This document shows positions 1 to 19,196 of a stretch of DNA of 64,000 bases, one piece after another. The position numbers were made by a program, and so were the translations under genes. Source of the DNA: Azotobacter vinelandii CA (lineage in GTDB: Bacteria > Pseudomonadota > Gammaproteobacteria > Pseudomonadales > Pseudomonadaceae); NCBI RefSeq assembly GCF_000380335.1, contig NC_021149.1:2904501-2968500 (forward strand), given 5' to 3'. The notes beneath the pieces were generated by a model. It had not been told where the DNA came from. It saw nothing but the letters and a program-made list of their open reading frames with translations, and made no database searches. Positions within the stretch are counted from its first letter, which is position 1, and every line of letters starts with the position of its first letter.

Positions 1-1320
1 CTTTCTCCTCCGCCAGGCACTGGCGCGGTCGAGCTCGGCCAGATGCTGCAGCTTATCGCGGATCTTCGTCTCCAGGCCGCGCGGCACCGGCTGATAGTAG
101 TGGCGCGGCTCGAAGTCTTCCGGAAAGTAGTCCTCGCCAGCGGCATAGGCTTCCGGCTCGTCGTGGGCGTAGCGATACTCCTCGCCGTAGCCGAGTTTCT
201 TCATCAATTTGGTCGGCGCATTGCGCAGATGCAGCGGTACTTCCAGCGAGCCCTGCTGCTCGGCATCGCGGCGCGCTGCCTTGAAGGCGGTGTAGACGGC
301 ATTGCTCTTCGGCGCGCAGGCCAGATAGACGATAGCCTGGGCCAGCGCCAGCTCGCCCTCGGGGCTGCCCAGGCGCTCCTGCACATCCCAGGCGGCCAGG
401 CACAGGGGCAGCGCCCGCGGATCGGCATTGCCGATGTCCTCGCTGGCCATGCGCACCACGCGACGGGCGAGATACAGCGGATCGCAGCCGCCGTCGAGCA
501 TTCGCGCGAACCAGTAGAGCGCCGCATCCGGACTCGAGCCGCGCACCGACTTGTGCAACGCGGAGATCTGGTCGTAGAAGGCCTCGCCGCCCTTGTCGAA
601 GCGCCGGCGGCTGTCGCCGAGCAGGTTGCCGAGCAGTTCGGTGCCGATCGCCTGGTCGTCCTCGACCAGGTCGGCGGCGTTCTCCAGCAGATTGAGCAGG
701 CGCCGCCCGTCGCCGTCGGCGGCCGCCAGCAGCATCCGCAGGCTGTCTTCCGGCAGGCTCAGGTGGCGTCCGCCCAAGCCGCGCTCCTCGCCCAGGGCGC
801 GTTCGGCCAGCCGACGCAGGGCCGCTTCATCGAGGCTCTTCAGCACGTAGACGCGGGCCCGCGAGAGCAGCGCGTTGTTCAGTTCGAAGGAAGGATTTTC
901 GGTGGTGGCGCCGATGAAGATCAGGGTGCCGTCTTCCACGTAGGGCAGAAAGGCATCCTGCTGGGACTTGTTGAAACGGTGCACCTCGTCGACGAAAAGA
1001 ATCGTCCGCCGTCCATGCTGGGCCGCCTGCTGACGTGCGATCTCGACCGCCTGACGAATCTCCTTGACCCCGGCCAGCACCGCGGAGATCGTCTCGAAGT
1101 GCGCATCGGTGACCTTCGCCAGCAGCCGCGCCAGGGTGGTCTTGCCGACGCCGGGCGGCCCCCAGAAGATCATCGAGTGCAGGGCCCCCTGCTCCAGCGC
1201 CTCGCGCAGCGGCTTGCCGCGGGCCAGCAGGTGCTCCTGGCCGACGTACTCGTCCAGGCTGGCCGGGCGCAGGCGCGCGGCCAGGGGCTGGGCGAAAGGG
1301 TCGGCGCGAAACAGGTCCAT
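1..1320 (-). CDS. rarA: Replication-associated recombination protein A (RarA/MgsA), 3' end at window edge
   Basis: AAA+ ATPase of the clamp-loader superfamily that acts at stalled replication forks in the cytoplasm. Read on the minus strand from the ATG at 1318-1320, the frame stays open to base 1 (440 codons, starting [19 protein letters not shown]). A Walker A motif GPPGVGKTT lies near residue 55, a Walker B motif [10 protein letters not shown] near 105, and a sensor-1 region [12 protein letters not shown] follows. Family members are about 440-447 residues, so only the last few codons and the stop are missing. It starts 13 bp after the lolA stop and is probably co-transcribed with lolA and ftsK, the usual gammaproteobacterial order. 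The family assignment is secure; the role is from family knowledge. Confidence 0.95.
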   Translation of the reverse strand, partial: MDLFRADPFAQPLAARLRPASLDEYVGQEHLLARGKPLREALEQGALHSMIFWGPPGVGKTTLARLLAKVTDAHFETISAVLAGVKEIRQAVEIARQQAAQHGRRTILFVDEVHRFNKSQQDAFLPYVEDGTLIFIGATTENPSFELNNALLSRARVYVLKSLDEAALRRLAERALGEERGLGGRHLSLPEDSLRMLLAAADGDGRRLLNLLENAADLVEDDQAIGTELLGNLLGDSRRRFDKGGEAFYDQISALHKSVRGSSPDAALYWFARMLDGGCDPLYLARRVVRMASEDIGNADPRALPLCLAAWDVQERLGSPEGELALAQAIVYLACAPKSNAVYTAFKAARRDAEQQGSLEVPLHLRNAPTKLMKKLGYGEEYRYAHDEPEAYAAGEDYFPEDFEPRHYYQPVPRGLETKIRDKLQHLAELDRASAWRRRK

Positions 1321-1333
1321 GGGCTCCGCCGAA

Positions 1334-1957
1334 TCACTCCTGAATGACGTCAGTGCCTTCCGGCACCTTGAAATCGAACTGGGCGGCATCGAGCGACTGA
1401 TTCATCTTCACCCCGAAGAACAGGATGTTGGTGCGCTGGCCGACACCATCGATCAATTGCATGTCGTTGACCACCCCATCGCGGAAGGACAGGCGCAGGT
1501 TGTCGAACAAGGTGTCCTTGGACTTCGGCTTGAGGATGAAATCCACCACGCCGCCGGCCTCCTTGTGGGTGATCTCGAAGTTCTCGCCGATCTTCGACAA
1601 GTCGCCGGAAAGTAGCAGCGCCGGGGTGTGGGTCAGGCGCTGGTCGAGGCTGCGGACGGTCACCTGCTCCAGATCGGGATCGTAGAGCCAGACCGTCTTG
1701 CCATTGGAGACCAGAAGCTGCTCCTGCGGCGCATCGGTATGCCAGCGGAACAGTCCCGGGCGTTTCAGCGCCATCTCGCCGGAGGTTTCCTGCAACTGCG
1801 TGCCGGAGCCGTCGAGCGAGAGCTGGGAAAAACGCGCAGTCAGGGTCTGTGCCCGGTCGAGCAGTTGGGTCAGGCGCTGGATCGAACGCTCGTCGGCCTG
1901 CGCCGGAGACAGGGCGAAAGCGACAGCGGACAGCAACAGCACACGGAAAAGGCGCAT
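1334..1957 (-). CDS. lolA: Outer-membrane lipoprotein carrier protein LolA
   Basis: Periplasmic chaperone that takes lipoproteins released by LolCDE and passes them to LolB at the outer membrane. The product is 207 residues with a clear signal peptide ([21 protein letters not shown], cleaved before DERSIQRL). It has the typical LolA course through [16 protein letters not shown] and [16 protein letters not shown] chose the ATG at 1957 because GAGG lies about 6 bases upstream. An in-frame TTG at 1969 would add four residues. The gene sits between ftsK (25 bp upstream) and rarA (13 bp downstream). Confidence 0.95.
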   Translation of the reverse strand: MRLFRVLLLSAVAFALSPAQADERSIQRLTQLLDRAQTLTARFSQLSLDGSGTQLQETSGEMALKRPGLFRWHTDAPQEQLLVSNGKTVWLYDPDLEQVTVRSLDQRLTHTPALLLSGDLSKIGENFEITHKEAGGVVDFILKPKSKDTLFDNLRLSFRDGVVNDMQLIDGVGQRTNILFFGVKMNQSLDAAQFDFKVPEGTDVIQE

Positions 1958-1982
1958 GACAATCCTCAAAAGCGTAGGGAGA

Positions 1983-6299
<4,317 letters not shown>

Positions 6300-6350
6300 T
6301 CGCTCGGCGGGCTCAGGCCCGCCCTCTCCCATTCACACTGCGGCGTCAAC

Positions 6351-7031
6351 ATGCTGACCTGTCTGCAACGCGACAGCCTGAGCTTCCCTCCCCTGGAGAG
6401 AGCCTTGCACCAACCCAATGGCCTGCTGGCCGTCGGGGGTGATCTCTCCGCCGAACGCCTGATCCAAGCCTACCGGCATGGCTGCTTTCCCTGGTACCAG
6501 GCGGGGCAGCCCATTCTCTGGTGGTCGCCGGATCCGCGCACCGTTCTGTTTCCTCGGGAGTTGCACGTCTCCCGCAGCCTGCGCAAGGTTCTCCGCCAGG
6601 AGCGCTTCCAGGTTTCCTTCGACCGGGACTTCGCGGCCGTGATCCAGGCCTGCGCCGGCCCGCGCGATTACGCCGACGGCACCTGGATAACCCCGGAAAT
6701 GAGGAAGGCCTATCAGGAGCTTCACCACCGCGGCATCGCCCATTCGGTCGAAGTCTGGCAGAACGGTGTTCTCGTCGGAGGTCTCTATGGCCTGGCGATC
6801 GGCCAGTTGTTCTTTGGCGAGTCCATGTTCAGCCATGCCGACAATGCATCCAAGGTAGGCTTTGCGACACTGGTGGAACGGCTTGAGCGGTGGGGCTTCG
6901 TGCTGATCGATTGCCAGATGCCGACTCAGCACCTGCAAAGCCTTGGCGCCCGCAGCATACCCCGTACCGAATTCTCCGATTATCTGATGCACCATCTGGA
7001 TCTGCCGAGCACGGCCGACTGGATCGCCTAG
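6351..7031 (+). CDS. aat: Leucyl/phenylalanyl-tRNA--protein transferase
   Basis: Adds Leu or Phe from charged tRNA to proteins bearing N-terminal Lys or Arg, creating N-degrons for ClpS-ClpAP. The 226-residue product shows hallmark blocks: [52 protein letters not shown] and [16 protein letters not shown]. Length matches the family. It is followed closely by bpt and lies a few kilobases from clpA-clpS, so tagging and recognition parts of the N-degron pathway cluster here. Confidence 0.97.
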   Translation: MLTCLQRDSLSFPPLERALHQPNGLLAVGGDLSAERLIQAYRHGCFPWYQAGQPILWWSPDPRTVLFPRELHVSRSLRKVLRQERFQVSFDRDFAAVIQACAGPRDYADGTWITPEMRKAYQELHHRGIAHSVEVWQNGVLVGGLYGLAIGQLFFGESMFSHADNASKVGFATLVERLERWGFVLIDCQMPTQHLQSLGARSIPRTEFSDYLMHHLDLPSTADWIA

Positions 7032-7110
7032 TAGAGGTCCGCAGCGTGTCATACACTTGATGAGTGCCGCGAACGATTGCGGCACGCCATGGGCTTTCCG
7101 GGGGTTGACC

Positions 7111-7818
7111 ATGACCGAGCTGGCTCGTCTCAAGTTCTACGCCACGCAACCGCACGCCTGTAGCTACCTGCCCGACGAGCAGGCGACGACCCTGTTCCTC
7201 GATCCCAGCCAGCCCATGGACATGCACGTCTATGCGGAACTCTCGGATCTGGGATTCCGGCGCAGCGGCGACCACCTTTATCGCCCCCACTGCCAAGGCT
7301 GCAACGCCTGCATCCCGGCTCGCATCCCCGCCAGGGGTTTTGCCTTGAACCGCCAGCAGCGGCGCATCCTGAAACGCAATGCGGACCTTGCGGTGCGAGC
7401 CGTACGACCCAGCTTCACCGAGGAATATTACAAACTCTATGCACGCTATATCGAACAGCGTCATGCCGATGGCGACATGTATCCCCCCAACCGGGACCAG
7501 TTCTGCACCTTCCTGGTACGCGACCTGCCTTTCTCCCGCTTCTACGAATTTCGCCTTTCCGGGCGTCTACTGGCCGTGGCAGTAACCGATGTACTCCCCA
7601 ACGGCCTGTCAGCGGTCTATACCTTCTACGATCCTGACGAAGAACGACGCAGTCTCGGTCGCTATGCGATTCTCTGGCAAATTGGCGAAGCCGCGCGCCT
7701 GGGTCTACAGGCGGTGTATCTGGGTTATTGGATCAAGAATTGCCGCAAGATGAATTACAAGACCCAATACCGTCCAATTGAATTGCTGGTAAATCATCGC
7801 TGGGTCACTTTGACCTGA
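7111..7818 (+). CDS. bpt: Aspartate/glutamate leucyltransferase (Bpt)
   Basis: Transfers leucine from Leu-tRNA to N-terminal Asp or Glu, making an N-end-rule degron. It was formerly annotated as arginyl-tRNA-protein transferase (ate). The 235-residue product starts [21 protein letters not shown] and contains the family-typical [17 protein letters not shown] cysteine cluster and [15 protein letters not shown] near the C terminus. I chose the ATG at 7111, preceded by GGGGG, rather than an in-frame ATG at 7057. This start gives the usual length and the conserved N terminus. Its position after aat supports a shared N-degron role. Confidence 0.95.
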   Translation: MTELARLKFYATQPHACSYLPDEQATTLFLDPSQPMDMHVYAELSDLGFRRSGDHLYRPHCQGCNACIPARIPARGFALNRQQRRILKRNADLAVRAVRPSFTEEYYKLYARYIEQRHADGDMYPPNRDQFCTFLVRDLPFSRFYEFRLSGRLLAVAVTDVLPNGLSAVYTFYDPDEERRSLGRYAILWQIGEAARLGLQAVYLGYWIKNCRKMNYKTQYRPIELLVNHRWVTLT

Positions 7819-7920
7819 GAACTCTTGGCGCCAACGACCATTTTCAGGCACAATGCACGCCGTTTTGCTCGGCGTGCCAACTACGTTGGGCCATTCACTG
7901 CATACCGAGGGCTTTATTGA

Positions 7921-8139
7921 ATGTCGAAAGAAGACAGCTTCGAAATGGAAGGCACTGTCGTCGACACCCTGCCCAACACCATGTTCCGCGTGGAGTTGGA
8001 AAATGGGCACGTCGTTACCGCGCATATTTCCGGCAAGATGCGCAAGAATTACATCCGTATCCTCACCGGGGACAAGGTGCGTGTCGAACTGACCCCTTAC
8101 GACCTGAGCAAGGGCCGCATCACTTATCGCGCCCGCTGA
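7921..8139 (+). CDS. infA: Translation initiation factor IF-1
   Basis: Binds the 30S A site during initiation. The product has the standard 72 residues as a single OB-fold: [18 protein letters not shown] at the start, then [12 protein letters not shown] and GRITYRAR at the end. It follows bpt by 102 bp and faces clpA across a strong hairpin terminator at 8154-8190. The assignment rests on near-complete agreement with the IF-1 family. Confidence 0.98.
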
Positions 8140-8153
8140 GGCGGAATCCAATA

Positions 8154-8190
8154 AAACGAAGACGCCCGGCATAGCCGGGCGTCTTCGTTT
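8154..8190. terminator. Bidirectional hairpin terminator between infA and clpA
   Basis: A perfect 17-bp stem (8154-8170 with 8174-8190) closes an ATA loop. The outer arms are A-rich and T-rich, so the transcript ends in U residues whichever strand is read. It lies between convergent infA and clpA and should stop both. Confidence 0.9.
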
Positions 8191-8219
8191 CAGAAGGGAG
8201 GCTTTCGCCGCCATTGCAC

Positions 8220-10490
8220 TCAAGCCACTTCGGCTGCCGTCTCGAAGTCGAAGGAAAGCTCCTCACCCTCCAGATCGATATGCACCACTCCCCCATGCTC
8301 GGCCAACTCACCGAAGAGAATTTCCTCGGCCAGGGGACGCTTGATCCTGTCCTGAATCAGGCGAGCCATCGGCCGCGCGCCCATCTGAGCATCATATCCA
8401 TGCTCGGCGAGCCAACCACGAGCCCGCTCGGAAACATCCAGCTGTACGTGCTTGTCTTCCAGTTGCGCCTGAAGTTCGGTAAGGAACTTGTCGACGATAT
8501 TCTTGATCACCTCGTGACTCAGGCGACCGAACTGGATAATGGTATCCAAACGGTTGCGGAACTCGGGAGTGAAGCTCTTCTTGATCACCTCCATAGCATC
8601 GGAAGAATGATCCTGCAGAGTAAAGCCGATCGAGGCACGGGCCGCGGTTTCCGCCCCGGCATTGGTGGTCATGATGATGATGACACTGCGGAAATCAGCC
8701 TTGCGCCCGTTGTTGTCGGTCAGCGTGCCATGGTCCATGACCTGCAATAGCAGATTGAACACCTCGGGGTGCGCCTTCTCGATTTCATCCAGCAACAGCA
8801 CGCAATGCGGCTGCTTGGTAATCGCCTCGGTCAGCAGCCCCCCCTGATCGAACCCGACGTATCCCGGAGGCGCGCCGATCAGCCGCGAAACCGTGTGCCG
8901 CTCCATGTACTCGGACATGTCGAAACGCACCAGCTCCACACCCAGCGCCTTGGCCAACTGCCGGGCCGCCTCGGTCTTGCCCACCCCGGTGGGACCGGCG
9001 AAGAGGAAGGAACCGACCGGCTTGTCCGGTGACTTCAAGCCAGCCCGCGACAACTTGATTGCCGTGGCGAGCGAATCGATAGCGGCATCCTGACCGAATA
9101 CGGTCAACTTGAGATCGCGCTCGAGATTACGCAGCAGTTCCTTGTCGGAAGTGGAAACATGTTTGGGCGGAATACGAGCGATCTTGGCAACGATATCCTC
9201 GACCTGAGCCACATCGATAAGCTTGGCACGCCGGTCCTCCGGCTGGAGACGCTGGAAGGCACCTGCCTCGTCGATAACATCGATGGCTTTGTCAGGCATG
9301 TGGCGATCGTTGATATAGCGAAAGGACAGCTCCGCTGCGGCCCGCAGCGCCTCATCGCTGTACTCGATGCCATGGTGCTGCTCGAAACGCGGCTTGAGCC
9401 CGCGAAGGATACCCACGGTATCCTCGACCGAAGGCTCGATCACATCGACCTTCTGGAAACGACGCGCCAAGGCCCGATCCTTCTCGAAGATGCCGCGGAA
9501 CTCCTGGAAGGTGGTCGAACCGATGCAGCGGATCTCTCCGGACGAGAGAAGCGGCTTGAGCAGGTTCGAGGCATCCATCACACCGCCGGAGGCGGCACCG
9601 GCGCCTATGATGGTGTGGATCTCGTCGATGAACAGGATGGCATGCGGCTTCTTGCGCAACTCATTGAGCAATGCCTTGAAGCGCTTCTCGAAGTCACCGC
9701 GATATTTGGTACCGGCGAGCAATGCCCCGAGGTCGAGGGAGTACACGACGCTGTGCGTCAGAAGATCCGGAACCTGATTGTCGACGATGCGTTTCGCCAA
9801 TCCTTCGGCGATGGCCGTTTTGCCGACCCCGGCCTCGCCCACCAGCAGAGGATTGTTCTTGCGCCGCCGGGCCAGGATCTGCGCGACCCGCTCGACCTCG
9901 AACTCACGCCCGACCAGCGGATCGATCCGCCCCTGACGAGCCAGTTCGTTCAGATTGCTCGCATAGGCCTCCAGGGGATGACCGGAAGCCGAAGCGTCTC
10001 CACCCTCTTCGTCCTGCATCTCATGCTCGCCATCAGGATGATCGCCATGACCCGGCACTTTGGAAATGCCATGAGCAATGTAGTTCACCACGTCTATACG
10101 AGCCACACTCTGCTGCTTGAGCAGAAAGACGGCCTGGCTTTCCTGTTCGCTGAAGATGGCCACGAGCACGTTGGCTCCGGTCACTTCCCGCTTACCAGAA
10201 CTCTGCACATGAAAGACCGCGCGCTGCAGCACCCTCTGGAAGCCGAGGGTAGGCTGGGTCTCACGCTCTTCATCGTGCTGTGGAATCAGAGGAGTCGTGG
10301 AGTCGATGAACTCCTGCAAGTCATGCCGGAGCTTGTCGATATTCGCACCGCAGGCCCGCAGTACGGCAGCCGCGGCTTCGTTGTCCAGAAGCGCCAGCAG
10401 GAGGTGCTCCACCGTCATGAACTCATGACGTTTTGCACGAGCCTCCTTGAAGGCAAGATTGAGAGTGACTTCGAGCTCACGGTTCAACAT
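8220..10490 (-). CDS. clpA: ATP-dependent Clp protease ATP-binding subunit ClpA
   Basis: AAA+ unfoldase that feeds substrates to ClpP. The 756-residue product has the N-terminal ClpS-binding repeat domain (about 1-145), an acidic linker, and D1 with Walker A GEAGVGKT at 218-225. D2 has Walker A GPTGVGKT near residue 500, and an IGF loop ([12 protein letters not shown]) for docking on ClpP follows. It lies 29 bp downstream of clpS on the same strand, so adaptor and unfoldase are probably co-transcribed. Length and motifs are those of a complete ClpA. Confidence 0.97.
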   Translation of the reverse strand: MLNRELEVTLNLAFKEARAKRHEFMTVEHLLLALLDNEAAAAVLRACGANIDKLRHDLQEFIDSTTPLIPQHDEERETQPTLGFQRVLQRAVFHVQSSGKREVTGANVLVAIFSEQESQAVFLLKQQSVARIDVVNYIAHGISKVPGHGDHPDGEHEMQDEEGGDASASGHPLEAYASNLNELARQGRIDPLVGREFEVERVAQILARRRKNNPLLVGEAGVGKTAIAEGLAKRIVDNQVPDLLTHSVVYSLDLGALLAGTKYRGDFEKRFKALLNELRKKPHAILFIDEIHTIIGAGAASGGVMDASNLLKPLLSSGEIRCIGSTTFQEFRGIFEKDRALARRFQKVDVIEPSVEDTVGILRGLKPRFEQHHGIEYSDEALRAAAELSFRYINDRHMPDKAIDVIDEAGAFQRLQPEDRRAKLIDVAQVEDIVAKIARIPPKHVSTSDKELLRNLERDLKLTVFGQDAAIDSLATAIKLSRAGLKSPDKPVGSFLFAGPTGVGKTEAARQLAKALGVELVRFDMSEYMERHTVSRLIGAPPGYVGFDQGGLLTEAITKQPHCVLLLDEIEKAHPEVFNLLLQVMDHGTLTDNNGRKADFRSVIIIMTTNAGAETAARASIGFTLQDHSSDAMEVIKKSFTPEFRNRLDTIIQFGRLSHEVIKNIVDKFLTELQAQLEDKHVQLDVSERARGWLAEHGYDAQMGARPMARLIQDRIKRPLAEEILFGELAEHGGVVHIDLEGEELSFDFETAAEVA

Positions 10491-10519
10491 AGCTTCACCT
10501 CATACCCAAGCGGTCGGCG

Positions 10520-10882
10520 TTAACCGTCCTTCTCGATCTCACAGAGCAGCGGATGCTGGCATTCCCTTGCATACTGGTTGACCTGCATGGCCTTGGTTTC
10601 TGCAACGTCACGAGTAAACATTCCGCACACTGCCCGCCCCTCTGTATGGACAGTCAGCATGACCTTCGTTGCCAACTCGCGGTTAAGGTTGAAAAATTTC
10701 TCCAGCACTTCGACCACGAAATCCATCGGTGTGTAGTCGTCGTTGAACATTACCACCTTATACATGGGCGGTACCTTCAGCGCAGGCTTGGACTCCTGCA
10801 CGACCACCCCATAAGAGTCGTCCTCACGCGGCTCCGGACGGTCCTGACAGAATGTTAGTCGAATCTCAGTGCTTGCGAACAT
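10520..10882 (-). CDS. clpS: ATP-dependent Clp protease adaptor ClpS
   Basis: Adaptor that binds N-degron substrates (Leu, Phe, Trp, Tyr at the N terminus) and hands them to ClpA. The core [19 protein letters not shown] and the [20 protein letters not shown] block are typical, and it ends [11 protein letters not shown]. The frame is open much further upstream, but the ATG at 10882 gives [17 protein letters not shown] and 120 residues, matching homologues. GGAAG lies upstream. Divergent cspD is 230 bp away. Confidence 0.96.
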   Translation of the reverse strand: MFASTEIRLTFCQDRPEPREDDSYGVVVQESKPALKVPPMYKVVMFNDDYTPMDFVVEVLEKFFNLNRELATKVMLTVHTEGRAVCGMFTRDVAETKAMQVNQYARECQHPLLCEIEKDG

Positions 10883-11111
10883 GCTGGACAAGCTTCCGGT
10901 TGAACGAATACGGATACTGGGAGGATTTAGTAGCACGCTTGGGCAGCCAAGCACAGCCCCGCCTTGACTATCGGCTAAACAATGATAAAAACAATGGGTA
11001 CCCAAAAGGGTGTTCAGGGGTCCTATCATGTTCCGGCTATCGGGTCGAACGTGGTAAGGGGCCGAGGCGGATGATACTCCAGTGACGGAGTCTTTGCAGA
11101 GGGATGTCGGC

Positions 11112-11390
11112 ATGCTAAGCGGCAAGGTCAAATGGTTCAACAACGCCAAGGGATACGGATTCATCGTGGCAGATGGCCGCGACGAAGACTTGTTCGCCCA
11201 CTACTCGGCAATTCAGATGGATGGCTACAAGACCTTGAAGGCCGGTCAGGCAGTAACTTTCGAGCTGCTGCAGGGCCCGAAAGGCCTCCATGCAATCAAT
11301 ATCCATCCCTGCCCAGCGCCGATCGAGAATTCGGCCAAGCTCGGCCTGGCACAACCCTCGTCCCTTACGGACATTGCCGGTACGCTATAG
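11112..11390 (+). CDS. cspD: Cold-shock-like protein CspD
   Basis: Nucleic-acid-binding OB-fold protein. CspD proteins are linked to replication inhibition and stationary phase rather than cold. The 92-residue product has the RNA-binding [15 protein letters not shown] (RNP1-like) and [10 protein letters not shown] (RNP2-like) blocks, then a C-terminal extension beyond the core domain that is usual for CspD. I chose the ATG at 11112, with AGAGGG upstream, over an earlier in-frame ATG at 11082. Its divergence from clpS-clpA matches the usual Pseudomonas arrangement. Confidence 0.93.
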   Translation: MLSGKVKWFNNAKGYGFIVADGRDEDLFAHYSAIQMDGYKTLKAGQAVTFELLQGPKGLHAINIHPCPAPIENSAKLGLAQPSSLTDIAGTL

Positions 11391-14184
<2,794 letters not shown>

Positions 14185-14296
14185 GACGCTGCACCAAGCG
14201 CGCGGAGGCTACATCTCGCCTCCATGGCTACAAAACCCTGGCCGCGCCTAATACCAATCAGTCGAGGCATTGGCCCGGCAGGGGTGAAACGATAGA

Positions 14297-14331
14297 AACA
14301 GGCTCATGGAAATCCATGGGCCTGTTTTTTT
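14297..14331 (+). terminator. Rho-independent terminator downstream of idh / at IS left end
   Basis: A 13-bp stem with one wobble pair (AACAGGC-T-CATGG with CCATG-G-GCCTGTT, loop about AAAT) is followed directly by a run of T residues ending at 14331. It lies 113 bp after idh and exactly abuts the ATG of the decayed transposase. It may be the idh terminator or an IS element's own guard against read-in transcription. Confidence 0.85.
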
Positions 14332-15259
14332 ATGCCGCTTCAGCAAGCACTCCGGCAGACCGCCGAACTCGATCCCGCCTCGTTCGAGCACTTCGCCCTG
14401 TTGATCGCCCCTGCCGGATCGAAGAGGCACCGATACTGATCGGCACGGTTTCCTTGCGCCGTCGGCGCCTGCCGGCCGAGCACATCACCTGGCTGGTCGT
14501 CGGGATGGCCCTATTCAAGAGCGAGCCCATCCGGCTGGTCGTGCAACAGCGGCCTGACGCCTGCACCCAGTGCAGCCGTACAGACTACTCGACAGCGTCT
14601 GAACGAGGCCCCGATGGCCGCGCTGTTCGAGCAGTTGGCCCGTGCGTGGTTGGCCGTGAAGCCGCCGGCTTCGGCTCGCTTTCGCGGACTGCGCATTTTC
14701 GCCGCCGATGGCGTGGTCTGGTCGATGCCGGACACTGCGGAAAACCGCGAAGCCTTTTCCGGCGGACGTAACCAGTAGAGCCGGAGCCTGGCCTCAGATG
14801 CGCGGGTCGACCTGATGGATACCTACAGCCATCCGATCCGTGCAGCCCGCTTCGGCAACCATGCCGTCGGCGAGCTCAGTTACGCTCGGGGACTGGCCGA
14901 CGTCGTCTGCGAACACTCACTGACCCTTTTCAAGCGCGCTTGCTACTCGGCCGCCTTCCTATTCGATTGGCCGGGACGAGATGTCGAGCGTCACTGGCTG
15001 ATGCGCGCCAAATCGCCACTGCTCCATGGGGAGCCTGGGACCCGATGACCGGCTGGTCCGTCTGCCCAGGCACGACAACAATACATTGCGATCGCCGGAA
15101 CCTTGCGCCATTCCGGGCACGATCCCGCCGTGACCGATGGAACACCGGTCGCAGGCTCGCTACTGCATGCTGCCGCTCCGGCGTGAGCGGCACTATCCGC
15201 GCGTAGTGAAACCTCGTTCGGATAAGTTATCCCAGAACGAAAAATTCCAGTCAGCTTAA
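14332..15259 (+). pseudogene. Decayed IS4-family transposase remnant
   Basis: Pieces of one transposase are spread over shifted frames. The start MPLQQALRQTAELDPASFEHFA is at 14332. RRRRLPAEHITWLVVGMALF follows in a second frame. MAALFEQLARAWLAVKPPAS to ADGVVWSMPDTAENREAFSGG is at 14613-14778. MDTYSHPIRAARFGNHAVGEL to LFDWPGRDVERHWLMRAKS is at 14815-15048. The C-terminal tail LPLRRERHYPRVVKPRSDK ends at 15259. IS4-family proteins are near 440 residues, so several hundred bases are missing before the tail, including where the catalytic Glu should lie. The expected second Asp appears as Lys in LTLFKRACYSA. An 8-base TGAAACGA at 14285-14292 is inverted at 15289-15296 and may be terminal-repeat residue. 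Certainly inactive. Confidence 0.85.
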
Positions 15260-15364
15260 CTGACTGACATTAGGTCCACGTCGAGGTTTCGTTTCAACCA
15301 TGACAGTTTCCAACCTCAGCCGACAATAAAGGCCGCATCGTGTACCCCCAAAGTCACCAGCGCG

Positions 15365-15370
15365 TATAAT
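15365..15370 (+). promoter_or_regulatory. Candidate -10 box before the Nudix gene
   Basis: A perfect TATAAT lies 34 bp before the ATG of the Nudix-mnmA-hflD group. I see no convincing -35, so this is a weak call. Confidence 0.35.
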
Positions 15371-15403
15371 GCCGCTCCCATCAGCGCTCATCCGGACGCA
15401 TTC

Positions 15404-15838
15404 ATGGATTGGCAGGCACATATCACCGTCGCCACTATCGTGGAGAACAACGGTCTCTTTCTTCTGGTAGAAGAGCTGCAGGATGGGCGCCGTGTCCTCA
15501 ATCAACCTGCGGGACATCTCGAACCCAACGAGAGCCTGACCGAGGCCGCCCTGCGCGAAACCCTGGAGGAAACCGGCTGGCAGGTGGAGCTCACGGCCGT
15601 GATCGGTATCTACCTCTACAGAGCCCACAATGGCGTGACCTATCAGCGCATCTGCTTCGCTGCGCGCGCCTTGCAGCCAGTCGCCGACCACCAGCTCGAC
15701 GAGGGCATCATAGGTCCCCGCTGGCTGAGCCGCGAGCAATTGCTCGAGCGGCAGGCATGCCTGCGCAGCCCGCTGGTACTGCGCTGCATCGACGACTACC
15801 TGAGCGGAGAGCGCTTCCCGCTGAGCCTCGTTCGTTGA
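15404..15838 (+). CDS. Nudix hydrolase, NudJ-like
   Basis: The 144-residue product carries a full Nudix box at residues 38-60 (GHLEPNESLTEAALRETLEETGW), the Mg-binding catalytic loop of nucleoside-diphosphate-derivative hydrolases. Its start MDWQAHITVATIVENNGLFLL and its place immediately before mnmA match the NudJ group, which hydrolyses thiamine pyrophosphate precursors and nucleoside triphosphates in E. coli. The substrate cannot be read from sequence. It lies 72 bp upstream of mnmA and is probably co-transcribed with it. Confidence 0.88.
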   Translation: MDWQAHITVATIVENNGLFLLVEELQDGRRVLNQPAGHLEPNESLTEAALRETLEETGWQVELTAVIGIYLYRAHNGVTYQRICFAARALQPVADHQLDEGIIGPRWLSREQLLERQACLRSPLVLRCIDDYLSGERFPLSLVR

Positions 15839-15910
15839 ACAGTCCGAACCTTCGCAGCCAAGCCCGCGCCCCTGATAGAATCCTTTCCTTTTCAGGACCC
15901 GACTCTTCCT

Positions 15911-17025
15911 ATGCATGATCCCGCCCATACCCGCGTGATCGTCGGCATGTCCGGCGGCGTGGACTCTTCCGTTTCCGCCCTCCTGCTCCTGCAACAGGGG
16001 TATCAGGTGGAGGGTCTGTTCATGAAGAACTGGGAAGAGGACGACGGCACCGAATATTGTACCGCCAAGGAGGACCTTGCCGATGCACAGGCCGTCTGCG
16101 ACAGGATCGGCATGAGGCTGCATACCGCCAACTTCGCCGCCGAATACTGGGACAACGTATTCGAACACTTTCTCGCCGAGTACAAGGCCGGGCGCACGCC
16201 GAATCCGGACATCCTGTGCAACCGCGAGATCAAGTTCAAGGCTTTCCTCGATTATGCCCTGTCGCTCGGTGCCGACATGATAGCGACCGGACACTATGTA
16301 CGACGGCGCGATGCCGAGGATAGAACCGAACTGCTCAAGGGGCTCGATCCCAACAAGGACCAGAGCTACTTCCTGCATGCCGTAGCCAGCGAACAACTCG
16401 CCAAATCCCTGTTCCCGGTCGGAGAGCTGGAGAAACCGGCCGTGCGCGCCATCGCCGAACTGCACGGCCTGGCCACGGCCAGAAAAAAGGACTCCACCGG
16501 GATCTGCTTCATCGGCGAGCGCCGCTTCGGCGACTTTCTCAAGCAATACTTGCCTGCCCGGCCCGGCCCCATCGAAACCACCGAAGGCAAGGTCATCGGC
16601 CAGCACCATGGCCTGATGTACCATACGATCGGCCAGCGTCAGGGGCTTGGCATCGGCGGAATGAAAAATGCTACCGAAGATCCCTGGTATGTGCTGGCCA
16701 AGGACCTGACCCGCAACGTGCTGATCGTCGGCCAGGGCAACCAGCACCCCTGGCTGTTCTCCCGGGCCCTGCACACCTCGGAGATGTTCTGGGTGAATCC
16801 GCCCGACTTCCCGCTCCCACGGCGTCTGGCCGCCAAGGTTCGTTATCGGCAGGGTGACCAGACCTGTACCCTGGAAAAGACCGACCAAGGCTTCCGGGTC
16901 CTGTTCGACGAGCCCCAGCGTGCCGTGACCCCCGGTCAATCCGTGGTGCTCTACGATGGAGATGTCTGCCTGGGTGGCGGTGTCATCGAGACTGCCGAGC
17001 CATGGAAACGCGAGGACGAGCAGCC

Positions 17026-17029
<4 letters not shown>
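15911..17029 (+). CDS. mnmA: tRNA-specific 2-thiouridylase MnmA
   Basis: Installs the 2-thio group on U34 of tRNA-Lys, -Glu and -Gln using sulfur relayed from IscS through Tus proteins. The 372-residue product has the PP-loop SGGVDSS at residues 14-20 for ATP adenylation. Its catalytic cysteines are C103 ([10 protein letters not shown]) and C199 ([11 protein letters not shown]). Length and motif positions match the family. Its TGA overlaps the ATG of hflD (ATGA at 17026-17029), indicating translational coupling. Confidence 0.97.
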
Positions 17030-19118
<2,089 letters not shown>

Positions 19119-19136
19119 TTTCGTCTCGTCATCTCC

Positions 19137-19162
19137 ACGCCCGGCAGCGCCGGGCGTTTTTA
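19137..19162 (+). terminator. Rho-independent terminator after purB
   Basis: Perfect 9-bp stem ACGCCCGGC / GCCGGGCGT with an AGC loop (19137-19157), followed by TTTTATTTT. It separates purB from roxA. Confidence 0.92.
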
Positions 19163-19196
19163 TTTTCAGCTCTCCCTGTAGAGCAAGGGGTTACCC

